From: Candidatus Manganitrophus sp.
Lineage (GTDB): Bacteria; Nitrospirota; Nitrospiria; SBBL01; Manganitrophaceae
DNA length: 64,000 bases
NCBI GenBank assembly: GCA_028865235.1
Contig: CP114561.1
Coordinates: 1,446,001 to 1,510,000 of the forward strand
Direction of reading: 5' to 3'
The notes below the pieces were generated by a model that had not been told where the DNA came from, searched no databases, and saw only the letters and a program-made list of their open reading frames with translations. A program made the translations under genes and the position numbers. Positions 56,350 through 64,000 of this stretch are shown here, piece after piece. Numbering within the stretch: the stretch's first letter is position 1; each line of letters opens with the position of its first letter.

Positions 56350-57660
56350 TCAGGGAAGCTCATTCGCGCCGTCGCCGCTGCACGGACCCTGCGCGGGACT
56401 TTTCGAATAGCTCCGGTATTTTCCATACGCCGTGGCGTTTGTCTCCCAGGAGCTGGTGTTGTGAGAACCGGAGCCCCACTTCGATTCGAGCGTGCTCGCC
56501 GTCTCATCGACCCGGCCCCCCGGCTCCGAAACCGAGCGGATAATCCCGCTATGGGTCACACGGCCTTGATCGTCATAAAAAACAAGGATGTCCTCATTGC
56601 TCGAAACGCAGGAGGGAACCCGCCGCCAGCCGTCATCGATTAAAATTGTCGGCACCGACACCCCCCAGACCGAATAAGGACCGCCGCGCGCGGTTTTTCC
56701 GCCGAAGGTAAAGCCGTGGCACCAGTAGGTCGTCCCATCGTGCGGTCTCCAGCTGTTGATCGCCGTCCCCGCGTCGGTCGCGGCATTGAGAATATCCCCC
56801 CTGGGGCTGCCGGGCCCCCACGGCTCCGAATCTCTTCCGGTGTCGGTGTTCGGATGCCAGACCACCCGCTGGATCGTATCGGGATCGGCGGCGCGGCGCG
56901 AGATTTCGGCGCCCCCCGCCGGGGGAGGGGCCGACGTCTCGCCCGGTTGGAGCGGTGCGGCCTCCGCCGCCAGCGGAGAGGCTTTTCCCTGCTGGACGAC
57001 GTGGGCCAGCTCATGCGCCAGAAGCCGGCGTCCTTCCTCCGTCTCCGGAGCATACTCCCCCTCCCCGAAGACCAGGTGCGGACCATAGGTGAAGGCGCGG
57101 GCATGAATCGAATCGGCCAGACGGGAAGATTGGGAATCGGTATGAAGCTGCACCCGGCTGAAGTCGTAACCGAAGCGCGGCTCGATCCAGGACCGAATCG
57201 ACGAAGGAAGGGGAAATCCGTCGCCGCGGAGTCGGTGAAATTGCGATTCGGTCACCGCAGGCGGCTCCGCTCCCGAATCGGCCGATCGTTTTGTGAAGAC
57301 CTGATCCTCCTCGATGATCAATCCTTCCTCGGGCTCATACGGCTCCCAGGTGTCTCGTTGGATCAACGGCTCCCCCTCTTGCTCCGAGGCCGGCGAGACG
57401 ATCCTGGACGGCGTCGGCGTCCGCATGATCCGATCGGCCACACGGTCGGCTTCCTGCTCGAACGGATCGTTCGGGCGGCTTACTTTTAATTTGGCCTGGA
57501 GTATGCCGGATCGAACGGCGCGAAGAAGGGCTTGGTTGCCGAGGGTCTGCTGGAGCGTCGGGTACGGGTCCATTGGCGATTGTTCGGGAGCCAAAACCGG
57601 AGCGGTTTTTTTCTGAAGGCTGGGCGGTTTCGTTTTGGCGGTCGATTTTCGTTCGGCCAT
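56350..57660 (-). CDS. DUF4157 protein, candidate eCIS cargo 2
   Basis: 436 residues. The DUF4157 part (about 35-225) has LQQTLGNQ, FEQEADRVADRIMR, FGYDFSRVQLHTD and HELAHVVQQG (216-225). The C-terminal 170 residues form a separate domain with a cysteine in TYWCHGFTFGG (Cys314) and a histidine in RVTHSGIIRS (His370), the spacing and context of an NlpC/P60- or CHAP-type amidase. If active it could cut peptidoglycan or similar amides. Related in its first half to the protein at 39509. Confidence 0.75.
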   Translation of the reverse strand: MAERKSTAKTKPPSLQKKTAPVLAPEQSPMDPYPTLQQTLGNQALLRAVRSGILQAKLKVSRPNDPFEQEADRVADRIMRTPTPSRIVSPASEQEGEPLIQRDTWEPYEPEEGLIIEEDQVFTKRSADSGAEPPAVTESQFHRLRGDGFPLPSSIRSWIEPRFGYDFSRVQLHTDSQSSRLADSIHARAFTYGPHLVFGEGEYAPETEEGRRLLAHELAHVVQQGKASPLAAEAAPLQPGETSAPPPAGGAEISRRAADPDTIQRVVWHPNTDTGRDSEPWGPGSPRGDILNAATDAGTAINSWRPHDGTTYWCHGFTFGGKTARGGPYSVWGVSVPTILIDDGWRRVPSCVSSNEDILVFYDDQGRVTHSGIIRSVSEPGGRVDETASTLESKWGSGSHNTSSWETNATAYGKYRSYSKSPAQGPCSGDGANELP

Positions 57661-58150
57661 TCCTCTCCTTTCTCCGGCGCCTTTTGCCGGAGAAGGTTCA
57701 TGTTCAAATGATCATACACTGTTCAATCCGAAAACCTCAACAAAAAGGATCTGCCGGGAAAACCTCATGTAGGGACGGCATGCATAAGACCGACAAGGAC
57801 AAACCCAGGGCGAGGCAGTGCCTCGCCCCTACTTGCGATGCTTCACACAAAACGCCGCTGATTCTTTCTCGGAATCACGAACCGCCTCCCCAAGCGGCCC
57901 GGCTCTCGTCGGATCACATCCGGCTTCGAAATGCAATCCCCTTCGGCCGGGATGCCGCCCCGCTCCGTTGCAAACAAATGCCCCGATTCGCTACCATTTC
58001 TATATACATCTGCTCGATGGCTCCTCTTCGCTCTGAACTGAAGCAGATCCGATCGGTGATGGAAGAGATCGGCGTCGGGCGGGCTTTCTTCTTACAGAGA
58101 AACGGGAGAGGCCCAAGGGTCCTCCTTCTCATCCACTTGCTTACATTCCT
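57661..58150. other. intergenic region with dispersed repeat
   Basis: About 490 bases with no convincing gene; frames on both strands lack family features. It contains the palindromic repeat at 57807-57832 and presumably the promoter for the minus-strand DUF4157 gene near its left end. Confidence 0.4.
57807..57832. repeat. GGGCGAGGC...GCCTCGCCCCTAC repeat
   Basis: A near-perfect hairpin (AGGGCGAGGCA with TGCCTCGCCCCT) ending in TAC, the same design as 15114-15140 and 9668-9694 with a different inner stem. Confidence 0.65.
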
Positions 58151-58513
58151 ATGGAGCTTTCGAAAATGTATTTAGATAAACGGATTCGCCCTCTTCCGGA
58201 AGAGGTAAGACACTACCTGGCGGGACAATTTGCGGCGGTCTATTCAGATCTGGTGGACGAAGCCTTTCCGGACCTCGACCGGGAGCGGAAGAACATTCGC
58301 ATACAGACCTTGATCGAGGGGATCATCCATTCTTTGATTCGGCTCTCCTCGCGGGACAATGCGCCGACGGAAGATCTGCTGCGGCAGGCAAGCGAGCAGC
58401 TCAAAGAACTTTATCCGGAGGACCGGCACCCCCTCATCGACACGCTTACCGAATTCATCATGCCGAATCTGGTCGAGGGGCCCGCCGAACGGACGGAACG
58501 AGGGGCTGCGTGA
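58151..58513 (+). CDS. hypothetical protein
   Basis: 120 residues, helical and soluble (EEVRHYLAGQFAAVYSDLVDEAF, LLRQASEQLKELYPEDRH). No known family. Start codons at 58151 and 58166 are both possible. It ends before a pyrimidine-rich gap of 180 bases that holds no further gene. Confidence 0.5.
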   Translation: MELSKMYLDKRIRPLPEEVRHYLAGQFAAVYSDLVDEAFPDLDRERKNIRIQTLIEGIIHSLIRLSSRDNAPTEDLLRQASEQLKELYPEDRHPLIDTLTEFIMPNLVEGPAERTERGAA

Positions 58514-58689
58514 TCCCCCGAAAAAGAAGGGACCTCTTTTTTCCCGATAGGCGCAGGAGTGCAGCCGGTCCGATATCCACTCCGAAATCCGCATTCTGCA
58601 ATCCGCAATAGATTCTCTCCCCCTTGCCGGAGCGGTCCCTTTCTGCCATAATGCCCCCGCTGCCCTGAATCGGACCCTAAAGACCCCGG

Positions 58690-59148
58690 ATGGACACGAA
58701 GAGCGCATTCTTCATTGAACATACCGAGCGACTCCTCCAAAGCTTTACGCATTGGACCGGCCGGGATCTTCTCATCCCCGCCGGTTCTTCAAGCAGACTC
58801 GCCGAACAGCTTTTTCACGCCCCTTTCGTGGTCGTCTCCCACGGCGTCGAAGATGACCCCCTCCTCGATTACGGAAACGAAACCGCGCTGGCCCTTTGGG
58901 AAATGTCATGGGAAACGTTTACCCGCACCCCCTCCCGGCTGACGGCGGAGCCGGTCAGCCGGGAAGAGCGGGCGCGCCTGCTGGCGGAGGTCACCCGAAA
59001 AGGCTTCATCGACAACTACAAAGGGATCCGAATCTCCCGCACCGGCCGGCGTTTTATGATCGAGCAGGCGCTGGTCTGGAATGTGCTCGACAAGGAAAAC
59101 CGCCACTGTGGACAAGCGGCGACATTTTGGCGATGGAAATACTTGTAA
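58690..59148 (+). CDS. MEKHLA-domain protein
   Basis: 152 residues of the MEKHLA family, a PAS-like sensory fold. Typical blocks are YGNETALALWEMSWETFTRTPSRLTAEP, REERARLLAEVTRKGFIDNYKGIRIS, GRRFMIEQALVWNVLD and GQAATFWRWK. The ligand and partners are unknown. Full length. Confidence 0.85.
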   Translation: MDTKSAFFIEHTERLLQSFTHWTGRDLLIPAGSSSRLAEQLFHAPFVVVSHGVEDDPLLDYGNETALALWEMSWETFTRTPSRLTAEPVSREERARLLAEVTRKGFIDNYKGIRISRTGRRFMIEQALVWNVLDKENRHCGQAATFWRWKYL

Positions 59149-59192
59149 GGTACAATATGAAAATAGGAATCAAAGCCGGAGAACCGGGTTTC

Positions 59193-59225
59193 AATTCCTA
59201 AATTCCACATTCCTCATTCGTAATT
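59193..59225. repeat. ATTCCTCATTCGTAATT intergenic repeat
   Basis: A second copy of the AT-rich string also seen at 34480-34503 and 62948-62982, ending just before the sigma-factor promoter. Confidence 0.55.
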
Positions 59226-59234
59226 GATTTTTAA

Positions 59235-59262
59235 GGAACCTTTTTCTTTTTCCATTGTCTAA
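59235..59262 (+). promoter_or_regulatory. ECF-type promoter of the sigma operon
   Basis: GGAACC (59235-59240), a 16-base spacer, GTCTAA (59257-59262), ten bases before the sigma start codon. GGAAC and GTC motifs are typical of ECF-sigma -35 and -10 elements. The same pair with the same spacing occurs at 60939-60966, so autoregulation is likely. The very short leader implies a near-leaderless message. Confidence 0.72.
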
Positions 59263-59271
59263 ATAAACCAG

Positions 59272-59868
59272 ATGGACGGAACCGACTGGGAGTGGGTGCA
59301 ACGGGTCCAGAACGGCGAGACCGACGCCTTCGAGACCCTTATTCAACGCCATCAGAAGCCGATCTTTAATCTCCTCTACCGTTTGCTGGGAGATATCGAC
59401 GAGGCCTCCGATGCGGCGCAAGAGGTTTTTCTTGCCGCCTACCGCGCCATCCAAGAATTCCGGGGCGACGCCCTCTTCTCCACCTGGCTTTATCGGATCG
59501 CCGTCAACCAGGCGATGACCCGGAGAAAACGCCTCGCCGCCGACGTGTCTCGAAGAGCGGCGTTCGACGCAGACGATCCGGAAGAGGCGCGCGATCCGCT
59601 CGACGATCTTCCGCATCCCGGTCCGGACCCCGCGCAGGAGGCCGAGCGGAAGGAGGCGCACGTCCGCGTCCAGCAAGGTTTGAACGGCCTGAAGGAGGAG
59701 GAAGCGCTGATCATCCTGCTCCACGATCTTCAAGGCCTTCCGTATGAAGAGATCGCCCGTATTCTCAAGGTCCCCCTCGGAACGGCGAAATCCCGGCTCC
59801 ACCGGGCGCGGCTCGCCTTAAAAACAAAGCTTGCGCCGTATTACGATTCAAGTAGGATAGAGAAATGA
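59272..59868 (+). CDS. ECF RNA polymerase sigma factor
   Basis: A 198-residue RpoE-type sigma factor. Region 2 is at about 8-80 (FETLIQRHQKPIFNLLYRLLGD, DAAQEVFLAAYRAIQEFRG, FSTWLYRIAVNQAM) and region 4 at about 125-185 (GLKEEEALIILLHDLQGLPYEEIARIL, GTAKSRLHRAR). It overlaps the anti-sigma gene by four bases (ATGA). Probably responds to envelope or redox stress. Confidence 0.95.
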   Translation: MDGTDWEWVQRVQNGETDAFETLIQRHQKPIFNLLYRLLGDIDEASDAAQEVFLAAYRAIQEFRGDALFSTWLYRIAVNQAMTRRKRLAADVSRRAAFDADDPEEARDPLDDLPHPGPDPAQEAERKEAHVRVQQGLNGLKEEEALIILLHDLQGLPYEEIARILKVPLGTAKSRLHRARLALKTKLAPYYDSSRIEK

Positions 59869-60842
59869 ACTGCGACCAGATTCAAGAACAGCTCTCGGAA
59901 TATTTGGATAACCGGCTCGAAGACGCCGACCGCCGGCGCGCGATCGAGGATCATCTCGCCACCTGTCCTCGATGCCTCCCGGAGGCAAAGCAGCTGCGGG
60001 ACGGAATCAAGGGGGTGGCCGGACTTCCCGAGGTGGAACTCCCCGCCGGATTTTCGCAGCGGGTCATGGCGCGCGTCCGGGAAGAGGGGGCGGGACCGAC
60101 CCTCTGGGAGCGGCTCTTCCAGCCGCTCAGGATCAAGATCCCCCTCCATGCCACCGGGCTCCTTCTCGTCGTCGGCCTGGCTGTTTTTCTTTACCGGGCG
60201 AACGAGCCGATGGAGCAGATGGCACAGTCGATTCCATCGGAAGCCGCGCCGACCCTGAAGCAAGCGCCGCCCGCCATCGAGGAGCCGAAATCGATCGACA
60301 TCACCGGACCACCCGCCGAACCATCGGAGCAGTTATTATCCGATTCCCCGCAGGCGCCTCCCGCTGAACTGGATCAGATGGCGCCGTTGCGCCAGGAAGA
60401 CCGCTCTGCGTCAGCACCCGCCCCCGCGCAAGAAATGATGGCCTTCAAAGAAGCCGAGTTGGGGAAAGCAAAATCGGAAACAAGCGCCTCGGCAGGAACC
60501 CCTCTTCCGAACACGGGAGAACAACAAATGGCGGAGGTCCTTCCGAAGAGAGAATCCCCCTCTCCTCCCGACATTCTCCTGACGCTCCTCACCCGGGGGA
60601 AAGCAGATGGACCGATGGATCTCTCCGCCAAGGTCAAGGAGATCGTCGAACGCAGCGGCGGCACGCTTCATCTCTCTGCCGAAAGAGACGAGCCCGGCAA
60701 CGACAAGCCCCGTTTCCGGCTTGATCTCCCGCGGTCCGAATACAACCGATTCAAAGCGGAACTGACGCAGGTGGGAGAGATCATCTCCGAATCGCAGCCT
60801 TCCTCCCCTCCCCCCAGGCGGAAGCGAAACCCTCCTCATTGA
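59865..60842 (+). CDS. zinc-finger anti-sigma factor
   Basis: 325 residues. The N-terminal ZAS domain has the H-x3-C-x2-C zinc motif (HLATCPRC) and an upstream Cys3, which hold the sigma factor inactive. One membrane helix follows (about 96-110). The extracytoplasmic part is a long Pro/Ala/Glu-rich linker and a C-terminal domain (KEIVERSGGTLHLS, RFRLDLPRSEYNRFKAELTQVG) like the DUF4349-type sensor part. Translationally coupled to the sigma gene. Confidence 0.88.
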   Translation: MNCDQIQEQLSEYLDNRLEDADRRRAIEDHLATCPRCLPEAKQLRDGIKGVAGLPEVELPAGFSQRVMARVREEGAGPTLWERLFQPLRIKIPLHATGLLLVVGLAVFLYRANEPMEQMAQSIPSEAAPTLKQAPPAIEEPKSIDITGPPAEPSEQLLSDSPQAPPAELDQMAPLRQEDRSASAPAPAQEMMAFKEAELGKAKSETSASAGTPLPNTGEQQMAEVLPKRESPSPPDILLTLLTRGKADGPMDLSAKVKEIVERSGGTLHLSAERDEPGNDKPRFRLDLPRSEYNRFKAELTQVGEIISESQPSSPPPRRKRNPPH

Positions 60843-60938
60843 TGCGGATCGAATTGACCTTTCTCTTTGATAAATCAAAAGAGGCCGGCGCCGCCGATCC
60901 GCCCCCGACCCAATAAGGAAATTTTCCACAAAAAATCT

Positions 60939-60966
60939 GGAACCTTTTTTCTCCTCCGCGGTCTAA
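60939..60966 (+). promoter_or_regulatory. ECF-type promoter upstream of DUF4139 gene
   Basis: GGAACC (60939-60944), 16 bases, GTCTAA (60961-60966), identical in both boxes and spacing to the promoter before the sigma gene. It lies 36 bases before the next start. Predicts that the sigma factor controls the DUF4139 gene. Confidence 0.72.
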
Positions 60967-61002
60967 CAGGGATAAGGACCAAACAATCCCAAGGAGGAGA
61001 CC

Positions 61003-62445
61003 ATGAAGACCATACTGTTTTTGACGATCCCGACCCTGATGTTGGCTGGCACACTCTTTTTTACGGGACAGAGCGGCGAGGCGGCCGGACCCCAAGAGAA
61101 GCCGCACGAGCAGGCGAGCCACGCAGACGATCAGGAAACCGTCTCCGTCACCGTCTACAACAGCAACCTCGGCCTGGTGAAGGAGACCCGGCGCTTGACC
61201 CTCCCGGCCGGAATCACCGAGCTGAAGTTCTCCGACGTCGCGGCGCAGATCATGCCCCAGACGGTCCACATCACCTCGCTCACCGATCCGGCCGGTCTCG
61301 GCGTGTTGGAGCAGAATTACGAGTATGATCTCCTCTCGCCTCAGAAGCTTCTCGACAAGTTCGTCGGCAAGGAGATCAACGTCCTGCGCGACGGGGCCGA
61401 AGTCCCGATCACGATCCTCAGCACCCACGGCGGCATCGTCTACCGGATGGGGGACCGGATCTTTACAGACCACCCCGGCAAGATGATCTTCCCGGGCCTT
61501 CCGGAGAATCTCCTCCCGAATCCGACCCTCGTCTGGCGATTGGAAAATCAAACCACGCGCCCCCAAAAAGTCGAAGCGACCTATCTCACCGGCGGGATGA
61601 CCTGGAGGAGCGACTACGTCGCGATCCTCGACAAGGAAGATCAAAAGATCGATCTGACCGGCTGGGTAACCCTCGACAACAAAAGCGGGGCGACCTTCAA
61701 GAACGCCAAGCTGAAGTTGGTGGCAGGGGATGTGAACCGGGTTCTGGATCGGTTCGAGACGCGCGACGCCCCCCACGCTCTGGAGATGGCCGCCCAAAAA
61801 TCGGCCGCGGCTCCTTTCACGGAGGAATCGTTCTTCGAATATCACCTCTACTCCCTCCAGCGCCCGACGACGCTGAAGGACAACCAGACCAAACAGGTCA
61901 CGCTGCTGACCGCCAACCAGGTTCCGGTGAAGAAACGCTTCCTCTACTACGGGGCGGCGCATTTCTATCGGACACAGTACGGCACCCCGATCTCGAACCA
62001 GAAGGTCGGCGTCTATGTGGAGATCGCCAACAAAAAAGAAAACCAACTCGGGATGCCGCTCCCCAAGGGAACGCTCCGGGTCTACAAAGCCGACAGAGAC
62101 GGAAGCCTCCAGTTTATCGGCGAAGACCGGATCGACCACACTCCCAAAGATGAAACGATCAAGATCAAAATGGGGGATGCCTTCGACCTCGTCGCCGAGC
62201 GGAAGCAGACCGAGTGGAAAAAGATCGCTTGGGATACTTACGAGGTCGCCTTCGAGGTCGCCCTGCGGAACCATAAAGAGACTTCCGCCACCATCAGCGT
62301 GATCGAGCCGATCCCCGGCGACTGGGAGATTCTAAAGACAACACACGACTACCAAAAGATAGAAGCTCACACCGTTCAATTTGATGTTCCGGTGGGAAAG
62401 GACAAGGAGGTGAAGCTGCAATATCGGGTGAGGGTGAGGTTTTGA
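61003..62445 (+). CDS. DUF4139 exported protein
   Basis: 480 residues with a signal peptide (about 1-27) and the DUF4139 fold. Visible parts are VTVYNSNLGLVKETRRLTLPAG, ATYLTGGMTWRSDYVAIL, LTGWVTLDNKSGATFKNAKLKLVAGDVN and a late beta-rich domain (EVALRNHKETSATISVIEPIPGDWEI). AAGGAGG at 60991 sets the start. Likely an envelope protein under ECF sigma control. The function is unknown. Confidence 0.88.
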   Translation: MKTILFLTIPTLMLAGTLFFTGQSGEAAGPQEKPHEQASHADDQETVSVTVYNSNLGLVKETRRLTLPAGITELKFSDVAAQIMPQTVHITSLTDPAGLGVLEQNYEYDLLSPQKLLDKFVGKEINVLRDGAEVPITILSTHGGIVYRMGDRIFTDHPGKMIFPGLPENLLPNPTLVWRLENQTTRPQKVEATYLTGGMTWRSDYVAILDKEDQKIDLTGWVTLDNKSGATFKNAKLKLVAGDVNRVLDRFETRDAPHALEMAAQKSAAAPFTEESFFEYHLYSLQRPTTLKDNQTKQVTLLTANQVPVKKRFLYYGAAHFYRTQYGTPISNQKVGVYVEIANKKENQLGMPLPKGTLRVYKADRDGSLQFIGEDRIDHTPKDETIKIKMGDAFDLVAERKQTEWKKIAWDTYEVAFEVALRNHKETSATISVIEPIPGDWEILKTTHDYQKIEAHTVQFDVPVGKDKEVKLQYRVRVRF

Positions 62446-62554
62446 GCAAGTTGACTTAGCAATAGGATTGGATTATAAATTGCCGTCTTAGAATGGACTT
62501 TTCTATAGCGAGAAAAGATAAATAATAAATTTTCCCCTTTTCTTGGAGTAAGCC

Positions 62555-62899
62555 ATGAACATCTCAATCTTTCACAACCCCAAATGCAGCAAGAGCCGCG
62601 AAACCCTCAAGCTTCTCAATGAGGAAGGGATCGAGCCGGACATCATTCTCTACCTCCAAACCCCGCCGACGCAAAAAGAGCTTTCGGTCATTTTGAAGAA
62701 GTTGGGGATGGAGCCGAAGCAACTGATCCGGTTCAAAGAGCCAATCGCGGGAGAATTGGGCATCAAGGCCTCAGACAAACGGTCGGATACCGAGTGGATC
62801 AAGCTGATGGCGGAAAACCCGATCTTGATCGAACGGCCGATCGTCATCACCCCTCAAAAAGCGGTGCTCGGCCGCCCCCCGAGAATGTTTTGGGATTGA
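62555..62899 (+). CDS. ArsC-family arsenate reductase-like protein
   Basis: 114 residues, thioredoxin-fold reductase of the glutaredoxin-dependent ArsC family. The catalytic cysteine is in NPKCSKSRETL (Cys11), and the conserved ERPIVI lies near residue 94. The residue spacing fits arsenate reductase (glutaredoxin) but also the related YfgD group; no ars operon genes surround it, so arsenic resistance is not certain. Confidence 0.88.
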   Translation: MNISIFHNPKCSKSRETLKLLNEEGIEPDIILYLQTPPTQKELSVILKKLGMEPKQLIRFKEPIAGELGIKASDKRSDTEWIKLMAENPILIERPIVITPQKAVLGRPPRMFWD

Positions 62900-62947
62900 T
62901 CGATTCGTAAGACAGGGGAATGGATCAATGGATCAATTACGAATCTA

Positions 62948-62982
62948 ATTCCTCATTCCTAATTCGTAATTCCTAATTCTCA
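62948..62982. repeat. ATTCCTCATTCCTAATTCG repeat
   Basis: The longest copy of the AT-rich ATTCCT/ATTCGTA string (see 34480 and 59193), filling the gap before the last gene. Confidence 0.6.
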
Positions 62983-62996
62983 ATCGAACTCGCTCT

Positions 62997-64000
62997 ATGA
63001 ATGTTTCGGAACAATTCGATGTCATCGTCATCGGCGGCGGCGCCGCGGGGCTGATGTGCGCCTTGACCGCGGGCCAGCGGGGACGCCGGGTTCTGCTTTT
63101 GGAACGGGCCGACCGCGTCGGAAAGAAAATCTTGATCTCCGGCGGGGGACGCTGCAACTTCACCAACTTGCATGTGGAGGCGGGCCATTACCTCTCCGCC
63201 AACCCGCACTTCTGCAAATCGGCCCTCAGCCGCTACGGGCCGGCTGACTTTATCGCGCTGGTCGAAAAACATGGCATCCCCTATCACGAGAAAAAGTTAG
63301 GGCAGCTCTTCTGCGACGGGAAAGCGACGGCGATCGTCCACCTGCTGTTGGAAGAGTGCCGCCTCGGCGGGGTGCAGATTCGGACGAACTGCTCGGTTGA
63401 GAAAATAGAACGGCAACTCACCGGACCCAATCGTTTTATCCTTCAAACCAGCCTCGGAAGCTACGAGTGCCAATCGCTGGTGATCGCCACGGGGGGGCTG
63501 TCGATCCCGAAGATCGGAGCAACCGACTTCGGATACCGGGTGGCGACGCAGTTCGGCCTCCCCGTGTTGCCCTGCCGGCCCGGCCTCGTCTCCTTGACCC
63601 TGAGCCCCCGCGATTTGGAGGAAATCGACGGCCTCTCCGGAACCTCTGCGGATGCGCGGGTCTCCTGCCGCGACCGGACCTTTCGGGAGGCGATCCTTTT
63701 TACCCACCACGGATTAAGCGGCCCCGCCATTTTGCAAATTTCAAACTACTGGGAGCCGGGCGATCCTGTAACGATCAATCTTTTCCCCGATCTCGATCTG
63801 ATCGAAACAATCAAACAGTGGCAGAAGGAGCGGCCGAAGGCGGAGCTGAAAAACCTGATCGGCGAGCGGCTGACCAAACGCCTGGCCGAACAGTGGCTGG
63901 GAGTGTCGGGAGGAAACAAGCCGGTCGGCCGATACACGCCGAAAGAAATCGCGGCGATCGCCGCCCGCTTTCAGCAATGGCGGATCATCCCCGCCGGGAC
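62997..64000 (+). CDS. HI0933/BaiN-type flavoprotein (partial)
   Basis: An FAD-dependent oxidoreductase of the HI0933 family, cut by the window edge after 334 codons. It starts at ATG 62997 with the Rossmann motif VIVIGGGAAGLMCALTAG, then LISGGGRCNFTNL (the family signature), LVIATGGLSIPKIGATDFGY and LFTHHGLSGPAILQIS. The substrate is unknown. The missing part should be about 70-80 residues. Confidence 0.93.
   Translation, partial: MNVSEQFDVIVIGGGAAGLMCALTAGQRGRRVLLLERADRVGKKILISGGGRCNFTNLHVEAGHYLSANPHFCKSALSRYGPADFIALVEKHGIPYHEKKLGQLFCDGKATAIVHLLLEECRLGGVQIRTNCSVEKIERQLTGPNRFILQTSLGSYECQSLVIATGGLSIPKIGATDFGYRVATQFGLPVLPCRPGLVSLTLSPRDLEEIDGLSGTSADARVSCRDRTFREAILFTHHGLSGPAILQISNYWEPGDPVTINLFPDLDLIETIKQWQKERPKAELKNLIGERLTKRLAEQWLGVSGGNKPVGRYTPKEIAAIAARFQQWRIIPAG

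Noticed and set aside
57661..58175. Open frames in the gap before the 58151 gene
   Set aside because: They overlap a hairpin repeat, lack ribosome-binding sites and show no domain.
1..64000. CRISPR array, tRNA, rRNA or replication origin
   Set aside because: No regularly spaced repeats, cloverleaf genes, rRNA stretches or DnaA-box clusters were seen by eye. A dedicated RNA-gene scan would be needed to exclude a small RNA.

Overview
The window is GC-rich and densely coding. It is dominated by an approximately 15.7 kb complex I (nuo) operon with an unusual membrane arm. A 2M-like arrangement with two NuoM subunits plus MrpD-like antiporter subunits suggests Nitrospirota. From memory and unchecked, a plausibly reverse complex I with two extra pumping subunits has been described for the manganese-oxidising 'Candidatus Manganitrophaceae', and this locus fits that description. 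There is no rRNA, tRNA or marker gene here to confirm the taxonomy.

Layout. 1-4.0 kb: a small secreted protein, a GAF-GGDEF cyclase and a propeller-like lipoprotein, ending in a strong terminator. 4.25-19.97 kb: nuoA-B-C-D-G-I-J-K, an MrpD-like subunit, a two-helix protein, a second MrpD/NuoL-like subunit, nuoM, nuoM2 and nuoN. nuoE, nuoF, nuoH and a canonical nuoL are absent. 20-27.5 kb: an accessory stretch with an AT-rich HEPN-type gene, hicBA, four copies or relics of a two-helix small protein, several unknowns, a relic of a nuoN 3' end and a sensor diguanylate cyclase. 27.6-33.3 kb: a lone YqaJ-type nuclease, a DUF1801 protein, then an orphan contractile-injection effector module (DUF4123 adaptor, repeat protein, 654-aa candidate effector). 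33.3-39.4 kb: DUF362, TerB-like, two alpha/beta hydrolases, small membrane proteins and an outer-membrane barrel. 39.5-41.1 kb and 56.1-57.7 kb: two DUF4157 proteins of the kind linked to extracellular contractile injection systems. 41.2-52.7 kb: a c-type cytochrome, dtd, a DAHP synthase with foreign-looking codon use, two CBS-domain paralogues, a YceH-like gene, lspA, a DUF3574 lipoprotein, a TlpA-DUF4266-DUF3570-ApbE operon and a divergent SelO-like pseudokinase. 52.7-55.8 kb: a DUF1501 protein with a lipoprotein partner. 58-64 kb: a MEKHLA protein, an ECF sigma/anti-sigma pair whose predicted promoter motif also precedes a DUF4139 gene, an ArsC-like reductase, and an HI0933-type flavoprotein running off the end.

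At least 17 otherwise intact genes are split by apparent one-base indels, nearly all in homopolymer runs. This looks like residual long-read assembly error, so I annotate these as single CDSs spanning the break and give the break position. The nuo products would form one membrane complex moving electrons between quinones and a soluble carrier. With NuoE and NuoF absent, ferredoxin rather than NADH is a reasonable inferred partner, which would suit reverse electron transport in an autotroph.
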